Part shown: in pieces, positions 26,928 through 40,334 of the stretch | Layout: each line of letters opens with the position of its first letter | How positions within the stretch are numbered: the stretch's first letter is position 1 | NCBI GenBank assembly: GCA_947652115.1 | Contig: OX393568.1 | Span: 21,421,831-21,485,830 of the forward strand | DNA length: 64,000 nucleotides | Source of the DNA: Blastomussa wellsi | Lineage: Eukaryota > Cnidaria > Anthozoa > Scleractinia > Plerogyridae | Direction of reading: 5' to 3' | Notes under the pieces: model-generated | The model's database searches: none | Seen by the model: only the letters and a program-made list of their open reading frames with translations | What the model was told of the DNA's origin: nothing | Made by a program: the position numbers and the translations under genes

Positions 26928-27940
26928 GACAATATCGCAATGGAAAGACATTTTAACTGAGGAAACAGAGAAACATTTTACAGCGAGAATTCCTTCTGAA
27001 ACTGAAAGGAACGCCGCATTTTATCCCAACGACAGGCGTTTCTTGTTGAACAAGTTCGCTTGAAAGAAAACGTACTCCTCGCCCGTCCGTGCGTCCGTTG
27101 GCATCAAGTTATATTATAAATACATTTACTTTCTCATATATCTATACATTAATTAAACTTTCACCGGGAGAAAGGCCGGGAAAGAAAACGAAAAAACGGA
27201 CACAAGTTCAGTGTGGTGCGTACCTCAAAATCCGTTCCCGTCGTTTTAAGGACTCGTCCTCTTCGCGCGTGGAATAGCCATGCGGGAATTAAATAAGATT
27301 CGTTGTGTTAGAAAAAAGAAGCAAGCGGAGCGATTCGGTTGTGTACAAATTCAGAAATGTTTGTGATGTTGGTCTTTTTACAGTTTTGAACAGGTTAAAT
27401 ATTGTACAAGCCCATGATAAGATTACGTGTTACATGTAGAATTTAACTTTCCAACAGATAAAGCCGCCCTGCTTTCGCGCAAGATGATAAAAAGTCCTCA
27501 TATTTGATTTCATGATATTTGTGTGTAATTAAAAGCTTTATCGTGTACTCGTATATCGCTTCTTGTCTCAAGGCTCAAAAATCCGTGCGATACGAGACCG
27601 TATCGCCCTGAAAAGAAAATATACGCTGTAAATATTAAACTCGAGAAAATACTGAATCTATTCATGCAGGCTATGTTATCGATCGACACAGATTTCTTCT
27701 ATAGTTCATTCAGGTTATCGTCAAAAAAGATTCTATCTTCACTTGTTGTTCATGTAGTTTTTCCTATTGTAGCGTCCATTGCAGCTGAACCATCTTCCAC
27801 CGTCACTACAGTATGGCCTGTATGAATGTCTATACTCATGTCATTCGCTATGTTAGCGAACAAGATAGTATTATATAATTATATATAAATAAAATGAACA
27901 TGGAGACTGAAAAAATAAAATAAAGTGAAATTCACTGAGA
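26928..27940 (+). other. 3' UTR of GATA gene with polyadenylation signals
   Basis: After the stop codon there is about 1 kb of AT-rich, frame-poor sequence ending in clustered AATAAA signals at 27,888-27,893, 27,914-27,919 and 27,919-27,924. These are the first dense polyadenylation signals downstream, so the transcript most likely ends just after 27,925. An upstream alternative cannot be excluded. Confidence 0.6.
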
Positions 27941-30900
27941 ACTGTGTGATGTTACTGTTTTAAAAAATATGAATGAGTCTGTACAAAGTTGCTCAAACTT
28001 TGAGGTTAAACATGTTCTGTGTTCACTATATTTGATGTTAGAAAGGTGGCATGCCAAAGACGTTGAAAACCTTGAAATGCTAGGGTAATTTTGAGACATT
28101 TCCCAGCCGATAAACAGGCAAATCTTTCCAGATATTTCTAACTTTATTACGCTACTCCGAGCAACGGAAACAAAAGCAGTCTGAAGGTGTAAATTAGCCC
28201 TAATATTTCCAATTAGGACATTGAAGTCTCGCAAAATCAAATAACAGTTTTTTTACATTGTAAAAAGCGAAATCATAATGGTGCTAGTGAGACTAAAATA
28301 CTACTCCGTTATCAATACTTCTAGCTCAATTTACAGCTTTCGCGCAACTGAATTAAGTTGCCGTTTACTTCCAGAAGTTTTTGTGTTTAATAATATGGCG
28401 ATATAAACAGTACTTCCTAATCGCCTTTAACTGGAATTAAATTCTGATTTAAATCATTGTATGGCACTAAAATTGTAAAGCCTAGCAAGCTGCGTTGAAG
28501 TCGGCAGTTCATCTGTATTGAGTCGAACATAGAAAGAGGTTTCGCCGTCAGAAATTGCTTTGCTAAAAAAGACTACGTTTTTGAGCAATATCAATAATTT
28601 CATTTTTGTGTCCGACACAATGCAATGTTGGCTCTTACGTTTGAATTTTGAGCCATGTTTTATGTCCACTGAAAGATGAAATCAGTTGATTATTCTCCGC
28701 TGGGAAACCCTGTATTAAAAACGAAATCCTACACCTTACATAAAATCATTTTTAAATTGAAGTCATTTTATAATATCCTTCATTTTTACGAACTGGTTTC
28801 TAAATTACAGCAAAATCCCCAAACAGATGTAAAAATAAGAATGTTTTCGTGCACAGAGGACATACCGAACACCTTCCCTTCTGCAAAGGGCAAGAGCTAG
28901 GGCAAATCTCCAGACGAGAAGACGGCATCTCGTTCTCCAACGCTAACCGCGCCTTCGCTGGATCGTAAGAGAATATAGCTAAACTAAATCATCTGGCTTC
29001 TTTAGTTCTGTCGTTTGTCTACGAAAGTGCAGGTTTTTACTGAATTTTTAGGTGCTTCAATAGACAGCGACAAGTGATTTCATTCAACGAACGGGTGAAT
29101 TTGGTTTTTCGCAACGAAGCCAAATAAATTATTCAGGAAAAGAAAAATAATATGTATTTTAAGCGTAAAACGTCTTATCTGGGTCTTATCTCAGTTTCAA
29201 ACGAACAGTTTCTTGTTCTAAGAAGACGCGAAAACTTGATCTTAACGTTGCTCAAACAAACAGAAATGAAAACAGCGATTCAGCGACGCGAATTAGGGTG
29301 GACATCACATACACTTGTTTTGGGTTCCCGCCTATTCAATGGAATTTTAACTGATGAAAACAAGACATGCACTTGGGCAAGAAAAGAAGATATCTTCTCT
29401 TGCTATAAACATTATTTACACAGCAGAATTTATTTCATTTTATCGACGACAAGAGACTGATTTTTGAGGCTGACATTTCCTCGGATCGCTATCTCAAAAT
29501 GAAATCAATCATTTGGGGGAAATATCTTGAGTTCTATTTGTGAAGGGCCATGAGGTGTGCTGAAAAGCTGTTTCCCTTTAAGGTGAATATTAAACTCACA
29601 TGTTAGAAGTTTAGTTGTCAGTCGAACTAGAGAATGGCGTAAGTTTTGAAAATGGAGAAATCAAGAGCATCGAGATCACAAGTGACTTTTTTTGACAGAA
29701 TTACTTTCTCTGATATAGTTATCGAACTGATAGCGCGTATGTTATTCTGGATTTCTTTTTTCTCTCCTGCCAAATATTTCAAAATGTTCAGCATTCGCGA
29801 TAAAATGATTAGATAGATCTTGATTTAAGACGAGACTTTAAAAAGTTCTCATAACTCAAGATAGATGAAATATTGTCAAAAAAGGTTTTTTTATTCGAAA
29901 AAATGGTCGTTGCAGTCTTCGAACCCAGTCAAATATCAACAAATATCATTCGTGTTTCATGGCAAAAAACCGGATTTACAGGGTGTTTTTCAAGGAGGTA
30001 GACAAAAATATTGGAGATAAAAATTCGCGTTTCGTAGCTTTTTACAGTCTAGACTTTCATCTCCTGTAAATAAAGCTTTCGATAGCGGCTATAAAAGGTT
30101 TTGATTGTCAGTTCGGAACCGCTCTCGGCGCGCACCCATTTACAAGCTTATCGATGCGACCATCACCTTTGAATGGCGTTCGGACTGGAAGTAACTTGAC
30201 ATGTTGTCAACAGTACGCGCGAATGGTGCGCCAATACGCGTTCAGTTAATAAAGAAGATTCACATTCGCGATTTCCAAAAGATTCGCACGAAAAGTGTTA
30301 TCTCAATCGAGATAAGGCCGAAATGCGTATTTCCTACACCTGTGTTGGCGGCTGAAGTTCGCAAACACAACTCCAGGCCAAATGAGTTTTTAATTATTTT
30401 GTGAAGTTCTGTTTGCTTACAAGGTGAGACTTGGACGGGTTTTTGTGGAATTTCTCCAATTTGTATAAAAACGGAAAAGTGCCAAGACTTTCACATTTTT
30501 GTTTATTACCGCCATTTCTCTGATTTGAAATCATAATAGCCTTTTAGCATCTTTTAGCGCCTTTGCTTTTAACGAATTCAAAGATTTTCCGCAATAAAAT
30601 CGGCTGATGTTGGGAGAGAAACTTCCGATGGGTTTTCTAAGCTCTTCCTATCTCTTCGAAAACTATTAATCAAGGTGTTATCATTTAATCAGTACACGGT
30701 GAAGAAAAAGACTGATAACAGAAATATTACAGGGAAGACAAATTTAAAATTCAAGATTTCTGACCGACTTTTTAATTAATTAAATTCTTGTTTCCTTCTT
30801 CTTCATTTGTAACTACAAAAAGGAATTTTAATAGAGGACAAGATAGATGAAGACGAGTTACATTTTAAATTCTAATTCAATTTTTTATGCAAGACATTTT

Positions 30901-32194
30901 AAAAAATACAAATATCATTGATAAAGTTTTGTCATAATTTTCGTCCAAAATAACTTTACCAGGGTACATATTTTCCGATATAACAGTAATCTTTGATCTT
31001 CTGTAAAATCTTAACTGTCTTAAGGCCATGTCTGTTAATAATCGTAGATATATTCTCACTGTTTGTGAGTTTCTGATGCACGATAAGTGAATCTGACGTG
31101 CAACAAATTTGATATTTTTCATATTTTTGTCATTTCCTTGGCAATGACGTGAAATGCAGTTTGCTGAGTTCCTTGGACTTAATTACTCGTTCGATGTAAT
31201 TTAGTTTACGGTACACCTTTGAGGAGTTTGTTTTGCGTCTTTTTAATCAAGTTAAAGTTTAGATATTTGATGAAAAGTTGCCTAAAGTTAAATGTTCCAA
31301 AACTAGAAAAGCGGGTAAGTTAACGAAAATTTTTCCTAGAAAATCCGTTTGCCCTTCGTAAAGCTTACTGATTTCCGCGGCAAACTCAATGTTAGCAATA
31401 GCAAAATACTGCGTTTGCAATTCTTAACACGGTGCATCGTAAGGATAGTTCTTAGAAGAAATGTTCCCTGAATTCTGACAATCAATCTCGTTTTATTGCT
31501 AATTATACGGCTCTGAAGAGTGCACGAGTTGTTTGCTTGCGAGTTTCTTTCGATCCTCATAAAACGTTCGCCTCACCAAATCAACGGTACGCGCCATTGT
31601 GCTTCGCAGCTTCTTTTATTGCGCGCTTGTGCGATTTGAAAGGTGAGCCAGCCGAAAAGGGTCTGGGTATCAAATTGGATGCAAAGTGCAAAGTCTTTCC
31701 CGCTGGAAGCCTTCTGCAACCATTTCAAGAAGTTTCATTTTAACTTACGGCGTTTTTAATCGGTATCTGTACGCGGTTTATCATTCACTTGAAATAAACT
31801 TAGGAAAGTTTGCCAAACGCAACGATCTATACCATCATTTCATTTCCATAAATAGTAAAACGCTTCAAATGGGAGCAAACAGTTTCGCATCTCTGCCACT
31901 GAAACATGGCTGTAACACATGAAAATACCTCAGAAATTTGTTCGACGGAAGTTCGCGGCTATTGTGATATTTTTTCACACACATTTCTAACTAAAATATG
32001 CGGACGTTCTTGCACGACTCGAAACTGATCTGCTATCCACAAGTCTTTGACGGTCGCTTTTACTGAGAACGCGTAACTTTCTGTCTGGTTTTGAGTCACA
32101 TCCTTTCACTGAAGGATTATCAAACTAATTCATCCACGCAGTGAATTACATAATACACTCGGAACAATTTCAAGAAATTCTCCCGGCTAGTTTG

Positions 32195-32294
32195 ACAATT
32201 ATCCTGCGAAATCACGCGAAATATCGCCTGATGCTTAGCCGACGAGGTTGGCTAAAATCAGGCGATATTCCGCATGATTGAGCAGGATAATTGT
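32195..32294. repeat. 100-bp foldback element
   Basis: The arms ACAATTATCCTGC and GCAGGATAATTGT are exact reverse complements at the ends. Inner segments (ATATCGCCTGAT with ATCAGGCGATAT, and TTAGCC with GGCTAA) continue the pairing almost to a short central loop. It looks like a non-autonomous foldback transposon; no unambiguous target duplication is seen. Confidence 0.6.
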
Positions 32295-32447
32295 TTTATT
32301 ATTCAACAAATTGTCAACGAAGCGATGTTTACAGCTAGAAAAGTTGCCGTTATGTGGCGCTCAGTTGCGAGACTTAAGCCGAATCACAGAATATCTGTCA
32401 GGTACAGACGACGGAAAACAACCGCTTCAATTTAGCCTAAATTTTTA

Positions 32448-32645
32448 AAAATCGTCAATTCCAATCCGTTTCAATCTTCTCCATCCTCAGCCATCCTCGT
32501 TCCTTTTTGGCTTAGTATCACTCCTTTGGTGTTTTTCTTCCTTAGAAAACTATCATAGTTAAAATAAGTTATCTTTAGGTTTCCAAAATTTTAAGAGTAA
32601 TTTAGGTTGTCGAAAAAGTACTCAAAATATCGTGACGCGGCTCCT
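32448..32645 (+). repeat. dispersed repeat, copy 1
   Basis: This segment aligns collinearly with 63,199-63,378. Shared blocks include CATCCT...CCATCCT, TTTTTGG, GGTGTTT and TAGGTTTCC-like stretches, in the same order and spacing but with many substitutions. It is non-coding, and its class is unknown. Confidence 0.55.
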
Positions 32646-35600
32646 CCCTCTATTTGTCCCAACAACACTATGCCCCCATTAATGTTCGCAATTCGTGTGG
32701 CTCTTAGCTTTGTAATGGATGAATGTTGCTCAATCTGTATACAAATCTATAGGATCGAAAACGACAAGTCACGCACGCGCGCATTTCACGCACGTGGCAA
32801 CACGTGTTTCACTCGCGCGAGTTACTGCGAGAACTTGTTGAAATTTGTGAATAACTATCTTATTCGCCGGACTGATCTGCGTTGCAGTAATTTCTTTCCA
32901 GGCTACATGGTATAACACCATAAAAAAAGCTTCCTTCGCTATTCAACCAAACGTGATTTAGGTTAGTGGTAAATTTTCTTCCGGTAGTTAGTCAAGCGAT
33001 TTTTATCCAAACACCGTCCACCATATTTTATTGACTGGAAGCGTTGTCATTTCCTAAAAAAATTCAGTAGATCCACCGAAAAACTGAGCGGTCGGTTTAT
33101 TTCTCCAAACACCAGATACGACAACAATTAATTAATTAATTTTGTCATTAAACTGTTAAGTCTGAAATGTGTACTTGCTCGCAAGAATCGAATTAATTTG
33201 GGAATCACTCCAAATCGAAGAAAATTCTTCACTTTGCAGTGCAATCTTTTAGGAACTGCTGCACTGCTTGTCTGTGTTACGATTACTTCTCATGTTGTGC
33301 GATTAAATTGTTCAGTTTCCACCAACGTTTCACGTCTCCTTCGCGTTGCAGTGACGCAGAGAAACCTCTTTTGACAATCTGCAACGATCTCAATAGATAA
33401 TGTAGTTAATATATGTCTTTTTAATTATCAGTCGTTCAATACACAACACAAATCACTTCAGTTCATGAATTGCGTTTCCTTAATGTTAATTTTACTGATG
33501 TTTTACAGATTTTAATGTTCGCTCGTTAGAACTCTTTGCCCTTTTCAATGGCTGTCAAGGGCGGGCCAAGTAAAAATTAGCTGTCTTGCTTTGTCATGTT
33601 CAAAAATATATGATTTTAAGCAGCACTATCGTTTAACAATTGGCGTAAAAACTTCGATTTTAAAGCACAATCGGTCGGTCTTTAAATAAAACCATTCGTT
33701 CTATAGCATTAATAAATTAAATATACCATTAAAGTTTTGCCAATTAGAAAACATAGATCAGATTTGCTGCCCTCAAAATTTGTCAAAAAGACTGCAATAA
33801 ATCTTAACGGATTTGTAATTGTGCTCGTGTACAAAAAGGCAGCCATTTGTTAGTTTTCGTATACCCATAAATACTTGTTACATGTTTTCCTAATTTCTTC
33901 CCGGCATTGCCGAAATTGAGACAAATCATTTTGAGATGCTTCAAAAGATTACCAAAACAAAAATCACGAAATTGTTTAGGTTCGATTAGTTATAACAAAG
34001 TGTTTTAAATTTTCCTGCCTCACGTTAAGGTGTTTTAAAATACTTTTCAAATGATATTTTTCGGATGCTGATAATTTTGTCCTACAATTTTTAAAAAAAC
34101 ATCAAGGATTTCGAAATATGATCGTTTAGCACTTCAAATTTGTTATTCATGCATACATAAAATTTTTGATGGTTCTTTGTCGTATATTGTATCGAACTTA
34201 GACCCCTCGTTCTACTAAAAAGCCATTCTTTTGGTAGACGGTTTCTTCAACTATGGAAATTACGCACGAAACTCGAGAAAACACCACAGAAAAACCTACA
34301 CCTTTTCAGGCGCACAACTACATCCTTTTATGAGAGAAGAATTAAATGGCCTTGTTAATAAACGCTATGTTATGTGCTGGGAGAAAGATACATGTGTTTG
34401 GTTGGCTTATATCGATTTGATTATCAGCGAATCTCAATATCGCTTCAAAAGAGGTGATAAGGCACAAAACAAGGTGATAAAAACTTTGAAATTGTATCAT
34501 TTTATCGCATTTAGCAGCCTTCGACCACGAACAAAATTCACATAGGGTTATTTTGGACCCTTTGTAGTTGTGTTTAGTTAATAGTGTACTCGTTTGTAGG
34601 TTTAATCCGAAAGGAAACATGAAAAAATAACACATTGTCTTCATGGCGTGTGGAAAAGCAAATTGTGAACGGTGTTCGCTACAATGCGTAACTTGATTTA
34701 GCATTTCTATCCTCGCTGAAAGCTTTGAGAGGCCGTGTTATCTTAAAATTTATTATCAGTCATAAATTTAACCTTATTTGAATACACGCGCTGAATAAAG
34801 TCGAACAAAAAACAACAGTTTTCAATTCCTGATTCTCGCATGTTCTGCATGGCAATAGTCATGTTCATGTCAATTTGAAGAGAAGTTCTTCGCTGAACTA
34901 CTAAAAAGCAATCGAAAACTGGTTTGAAAGGAAGTTGATATTGCTGGATTGAAAATAATATCATAAGCTTTATTTCCTTTGTTGTGTTCTTTAAGAAGCA
35001 AATAACACCTTTAATAAAAGTGGGACAGATGTCGAGAATATCAGTATAAACGAAAAATATACTTGAAAACGACGTTTACAATTAAATTACCCAATATTCG
35101 AGGAAATAGCTTTTAGAAACCAAAAACGTATAATATGAGCTATATTTCCTTCCTCTAAATTAACCAAATTAGGCGTGTATACTAAGTTCTCTAAAACTAG
35201 CATAGTTTTGACAGCGACAGAAATTTGATTCCCACCCTGCAAATTTGACACAGACTGTAAAATATAGGGGTTTGTTCCTAGCCAGCGAGAATAATCAATA
35301 ATATGAGATAAAATGGTGTTTACTGTTTTAACAGTGGGTCATCCAGTCAGATACAAAGTGCAAAAAGAAAGCGATTTCTATGCGAGGGATTCAAGGCACC
35401 GCCAAGCGTAATTTTCGTTGATTCCCGCAGGCAAAACAAGACGAGAAATTTACTAAAAGCCAATATAATGAGCTTCGAAAGACCGAGGAAATTGCACATG
35501 TGTCTTGCCAATTTGAAACGCATTATCGCATCATCCATAATGGCTAATTAATTCTCCTTGTGATCTAAATACATGGTAGACAGCTAAATTGGTTGTAATC

Positions 35601-36859
35601 AATTCTAAGAGCTAAATTTGGATAAGTTTTTATTTTTTTTTTGCGATATACGTTTTGATCTAGCTTTTTTCCTTCTTGCATCTAACAGTTTTTTTCTTTA
35701 AATTATTTCTGTCAAGCTCCTAAAGAATTAAAGAACAATTTCATTGAAAACACTGAATCAAATTTGAAAATTCATGTGTGCAAAGTTTTCAAAATCTCCA
35801 TTTGCCTAATTTTCTTTAAATAACAATTCCGTTCTAAAACCCACTTAAGAGAAATTTGACAAATATAAGTATTTAGGCTAATTCCACCAAAACCTCAAGG
35901 CGTCGTTTTATGCTTCTATATGCTTCTATATGAAAAGAATTGAAAGGTTTTGCAATTTCCTGAAAATTTGTTATCCCGGGAGACTTCTCAAGTTCGCCAT
36001 CAATTCCTTTATGATTAGCTTGTAATTGATATTTCCATATACATACGAAATTGGCCGTCTATAAAAAAAGTCTTTTACCGGTAATTTTTTTATCCAATTT
36101 CTACACCGTATAATGACGATAAACGTCTGCCTTTGATTGAATAAAACCCTTTCGCTAAGAAAGAGCTATCTTTGTTCTTTATAAGCTGGTCTTTCAATGA
36201 ATCACGAAGCCTTTTTGTTCTTTGTTTGCAAAGACCAACAATGGTTGAATGGAACACTGAGTTCAACAAACACTGCTCCAATATATATTGATATAAAACG
36301 AAGGCGACATGAAAAGAGATTCAAGAAACATTAGATTATTAGGGTACCAATAAAGGCTAGCTAAAATATAATAATTTCGATCATCTCTCGCTGTTTAGAA
36401 ACGATATTTTTAGACAAGATTAAGTCAGGCTCTCGTGTAAGTTTCAACATACACGCTTCAGTTATTATTCAAGGCTCTCTTGAATGCTCAAGGATTTCAA
36501 ACAAAGGTTTTTACAAAATAATAAACAAATTTTAAGAAACGCGGCTTTGGAAAAAAACAGCTGTCTTTCGTGTGGTCTAGAGTTACGAACAGGGAGAAAT
36601 TTCCGACGATTTCACTAGCTCTGTTAAAACCCACATGTCACACGGCCTGTCGCCAAACACTTTGTCTTAAACATACTTTTAAAGACGTTTTAATTTAGTT
36701 ATCTCACTTTGATTCACTGCAGAATTATTGTTGTCTGACAAATTGTAAATAAATGAACAATATGCATTCAAAATTAGCTGTTACTCTGACGGCGAATCTT
36801 TTGAAAACTATCTCTCTCTCCTACCGAGGTTTGCTGGAAACCTAGCAGCGGGTTTTCAC

Positions 36860-37443
36860 TGTGGGTGTTTGGAAACCGAGCAAATGCGAGCAGAAAATTT
36901 GAACTCGTGGAAAGTTAACTACTGTTTTTAAGAATCTGGCAAAATCTCTAAAATTTATGAGCTAATTCGCTGCGGGAGCTTGGAAATCGACAATTGTGAG
37001 CAGAAAATTTGAACTCGTGAAAAGTTAACTACTGTTTAAAAGAATCTGGAAAAATCTCTAAAATTTATGAGATGGAAGTACCAAATGTCGGGCCGAATAG
37101 TCGTTTTTCGCTGCGGGAGCTTGGAAATCGACAATTGTGAGCAGAAAATTTGAACTCGTGAAAAGTTAACTACTGTTTAAAAGAATCTGGAAAAATCTCT
37201 AAAATTTATGAGATGGAAGTACCAAATGTAGGGCCAAATAGTCGTTTTTCGCTGCGGGAGCTTGGAAATCGACAATTGTGAGCAGAAAATTTGAACTCGT
37301 GAAAAGTTAACTACTGTTTAAAAGAATCTGGAAAAATCTCTAAAATTTATGAGATGGAAGTACCAAATGTCGGGCCGAATAGTCGTTTTTCGCTGCGGGA
37401 GCTTGGAAATCGACAGGTGTGAGCAGAAAATTTGAACTCGTGA
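36860..37443. repeat. tandem satellite, 141-bp unit
   Basis: Units begin at about 36,860 (divergent and shortened, 111 bases), 36,971, 37,112, 37,253 and 37,394 (truncated, about 50 bases). The three full units are exactly 141 bases apart and nearly identical, differing at a few positions such as TGTCGGGCC against TGTAGGGCC. Each contains TGCGGGAGCTTGGAAATCG near its start. No open frame is preserved, so it is non-coding. Confidence 0.9.
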
Positions 37444-37929
37444 AATAAATATTAAAATATTCCCAGCTCAAAATAATAATATGTTGAATTTATCGCCTCG
37501 TTGATATAAACACGGTATCTCGTGAATATGTATTTTAGTTCATTATCGCATATAAATTTATTTATTTATATTTTAATACTGATAATATGTCTGCTTTGGG
37601 AAAAGCTTAAGGGGGTCTTCCAGTCCTTCGAAGGCAATTTTGTATTTCTGGCAATAAACTGTGTAAAACATTGATATAGTTTTCAATAATCATTTTTCCA
37701 ACTATTGGAAAGTGTTTAGGAACTATACCCTTTCAATGTCGTTATTCACCAAAAAAAACACCGTTTTACGCGCTGTACATTTTCAACGGAACTGAAATGC
37801 ACGGTTTGAGATAAGAAATTGGCGGAGAAAAATCCGTGAGCTGCGTGGCACTTTTGCTAATACACAGAAAATTGCTAGTCAATGTTTTCCCTAAGGAATA
37901 AAAAGTGCCATATTTAACTTTAGAGGCAA

Positions 37930-37956
37930 GACGTTTCGGGCATAGCCCTTCATCAG
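37930..37956 (-). ncRNA. hammerhead-ribozyme-like core
   Basis: On the minus strand the sequence reads CTGATGA, then AGGGCTATGCCC (GGGC/GCCC can pair as stem II), then GAAAC and GTC. CUGANGA-stem II-GAAA is the invariant order of a hammerhead ribozyme catalytic core, and such minimal hammerheads are known in Penelope-like retroelements and other cnidarian repeats. Stems I and III are not obvious here, so self-cleavage is unproven. A related copy with a lost core sits in the loop at 58,303-58,337. Confidence 0.35.
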
Positions 37957-37983
37957 TGGATGTCCGTTGATTTCAGTTTGAGA

Positions 37984-38110
37984 TAGCCTGCGAACAGGCT
38001 CCCAGCGAGCCGAACATAGCCACCTCAGGTCATGCTCGCAAATTCGGCTTCCTTCGCTTGCTGAAACTTTCCCCCAATTTTCCCCTCTGGAGAACCTGTT
38101 CGCAGGCCAG
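37984..38110. mobile_element. miniature inverted-repeat element, hAT-like
   Basis: A 127-bp element begins TAGCCTGCGAACAGG; the same motif in reverse complement (CCTGTTCGCAGG) closes it. It is flanked by the exact 8-bp duplication GTTTGAGA at 37,976-37,983 and 38,111-38,118. An 8-bp duplication is typical of hAT transposons, so that superfamily is inferred. There is no coding capacity. Confidence 0.65.
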
Positions 38111-38916
38111 GTTTGAGAAAGTTTTTCTTACTTTTTGTTAATTCCCATATTTTATTAACCAGTCACTGTGACTACGCCTGCTTTGTCGAGGAACTTGAGT
38201 TAACAAGTGAAAAGTTTATTGCACTACCAGCCCTTGGGGAGGGAGTGACAGATATCAATTTGCCAAAAGGCGTCCGATGCACGCTGGATATGACCTGTTC
38301 TGTCTTTTGGCTTCATTTTTTACATTAACTGGAAAACGCAGAACATAGACATATTTTTCACTGAATATTGCAAGAAAACTAAGCGTTGCCTAAAACCTAT
38401 ACGAAATTTTGTTAGTTTGCCTCTGTGTTGGTCTTCATCAGGCGATGAAGACCAGAAGTATACTTTGCGACTATTTTAAATGAATCAATAAACAAGTCAA
38501 CAAAACTTTAAATTATTGGCTGGAGACAATTACTGGTAACCTAGTAGTTTACATTGTGGGTAATACTAATTAAAAAGAATAATAAAGACTGCATTAATAG
38601 CTATTAATGCAAAAAGCTATGTAGAAAAAATAACACAGTTAAAATGTTAAAATGTTACAATTATAATTATTCAAAATATGTACATGTATACATTGCAGTA
38701 CAATTTATAATATTAAAATTTATGATAACAGATTCGCAAGTAAAATATAAATTCAACTCCCTAATGACTCTGGATAAACTGAGACTCAAATTTCTGATAT
38801 GACGGTTTTTGGTTTTCTTTCATATTTTCAGCGTTTACTTCCGTTTTATTTTCACGTTATCGTAGTATCATATTGCTCGCTAGCCTTTCTTTTAAATTCT
38901 AACGCTCGAGTTTACC

Positions 38917-38997
38917 CATCATCATCATCATCATCATTGCAGCCTTTGCATTTGTCGTCGTCTTTATCATCGTCATCGTCATAGTTATCACCATCGT
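38917..38997. repeat. degenerate (ATC)n microsatellite
   Basis: CATCATCATCATCATCATCA is followed by mixed ATC, GTC and TTC triplets over about 80 bases. It produces a Ser-rich open frame that I do not consider a gene. Confidence 0.8.
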
Positions 38998-39063
38998 TGT
39001 CATTATCATGCATCTCATCTCGTATTTACAAGTAGCTAGACTTAGCTAACAAACCAAAACTGC

Positions 39064-39103
39064 TCAATCCGGGCCGAGTCCAGCGCACTAACCATTAGGT
39101 CTG
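39064..39103 (-). repeat. tRNA-derived SINE fragment (head)
   Basis: On the minus strand the segment reads CCTAATGGTTAGTGCGCTGG followed by ACTC, which resembles the D-arm and A box of a tRNA. The same head-like sequence ends the longer SINE at 61,798-61,985. Only the 5' head remains here. It is too short to be a functional tRNA. Confidence 0.5.
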
Positions 39104-40334
39104 AAACAGAGAAAGGGAAATCCCATATTGTTGGTCTAGAATAGGGCAGAACGTCAACAAGCGTGCCACACATTGATAATGTGCGTTATAATTCTTTGTA
39201 CATTTCTTTGCCACCCTCTGCAAAACAACGATGTGAAATGACCAATTACTGAGTGCTTTGAACCTCGACGGCTAAATTTTCGTTTTTCTGTTTAAAAATA
39301 AACGTCCTACCCGTCGCCGTTGTCATTGCTTAAGCTCCCTAGTGTTTGGGGCTGACAAAATGGCGAACAGTGATTTTGGTGCTGAGTAAAGGGAGCGTGG
39401 CTTCTGGGTCCGAGACTATGTCAGTGATCTAGTCGTACAGGCAACACGCGCACTGTGATTGGTCAACCCGTTTCCCGCGCCCTTGACTTGAATTGTTTTT
39501 TATTTTTTTTCCTATTTCTAGAGCAAAACGTATAATCAACATTTTATTGAACGTTTTCTTCGGTGTAAGAGGTAGACTTGCCTACAACTCGAGCTGACAG
39601 GGCGCAAAAGCGAGCGCGAAGCGCGAGAGCGCGTCGTTTGCGCTGGGGTCAACGGTTAAACCGAAAACGAGCAGCGAACGACTTTGAGAAATGTCCATCA
39701 GTGCAAAAATGAAAAAAGCAATCGCATTAAATTTTGCATTCATATTGTAAAATTATAAAAAAATATATATTTTTACAGAAAAACAAAGGGAAATATACTT
39801 GTATAGCAAACAGTCTATAATATTACTATATGGTCACGTTTCATAAGGACTGGGAGCTAGTTACTATAATCGATATTGACCGCGGTCGAGTTTTTCCCAT
39901 CTAGAAAGGCATCTCGACTCATACATTTTGCGGTGGGAAAGGTACAAACAAAACCAACAACAAAAAGCAACAAAAGCAGTGACTTGATTCCACAAAAAAA
40001 TAAACGAAAGACCCGAAAGGTTTGACGCAAAACAGAAAAAAAGTAGAGAGAACGACCAGCAAAATGTCAGCAAGTACGAGCCGGCTGCAATAAGAGGATT
40101 TAACCCATCTAATTTGGCCATATGATAAACATCTTGTTAAGTCGGTCTGTGTGGGTCAATCCTGACCTCGGTAGCGAGTAAAGACTTCACTGCATTCGGT
40201 CTGTACTCACGATCATTCTCCCTTACATGCATAGGCGATCACAGGCGTACCGGTAATTTTGTTGCTCGGGGAGGGGAGGGTGGGGCCGTCCCCCCCCCGG
40301 CCCACCTATATAGTTAAAGTAAGAAAATATTCAG

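Larger units (their letters stand above)
27941..36859. other. intergenic, no gene recognised
   Basis: This AT-rich stretch has only short, signature-free open frames (longest 120 codons). It contains one foldback at 32,195-32,294 and one copy of a dispersed repeat at 32,448-32,645, both listed. The rest is unassigned. Confidence 0.6.
38111..40320. other. intergenic, repeats only
   Basis: No gene is recognised between the hAT-like element and the LINE. The stretch holds a short palindrome around GGTCTTCATC/GATGAAGACC near 38,435, an (ATC)n-type microsatellite, a SINE fragment and a G/C-rich patch at about 40,268-40,302. Confidence 0.6.

Noticed and set aside
36860..37443. Regular repeats resembling a CRISPR array
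   Set aside because: The 141-bp units are contiguous and nearly identical along their length, with no short repeat/unique spacer pattern, and the genome is eukaryotic.
38799..38984. Ser-rich 61-codon frame
   Set aside because: Its Ser run is the translation of the (ATC/GTC)n microsatellite.
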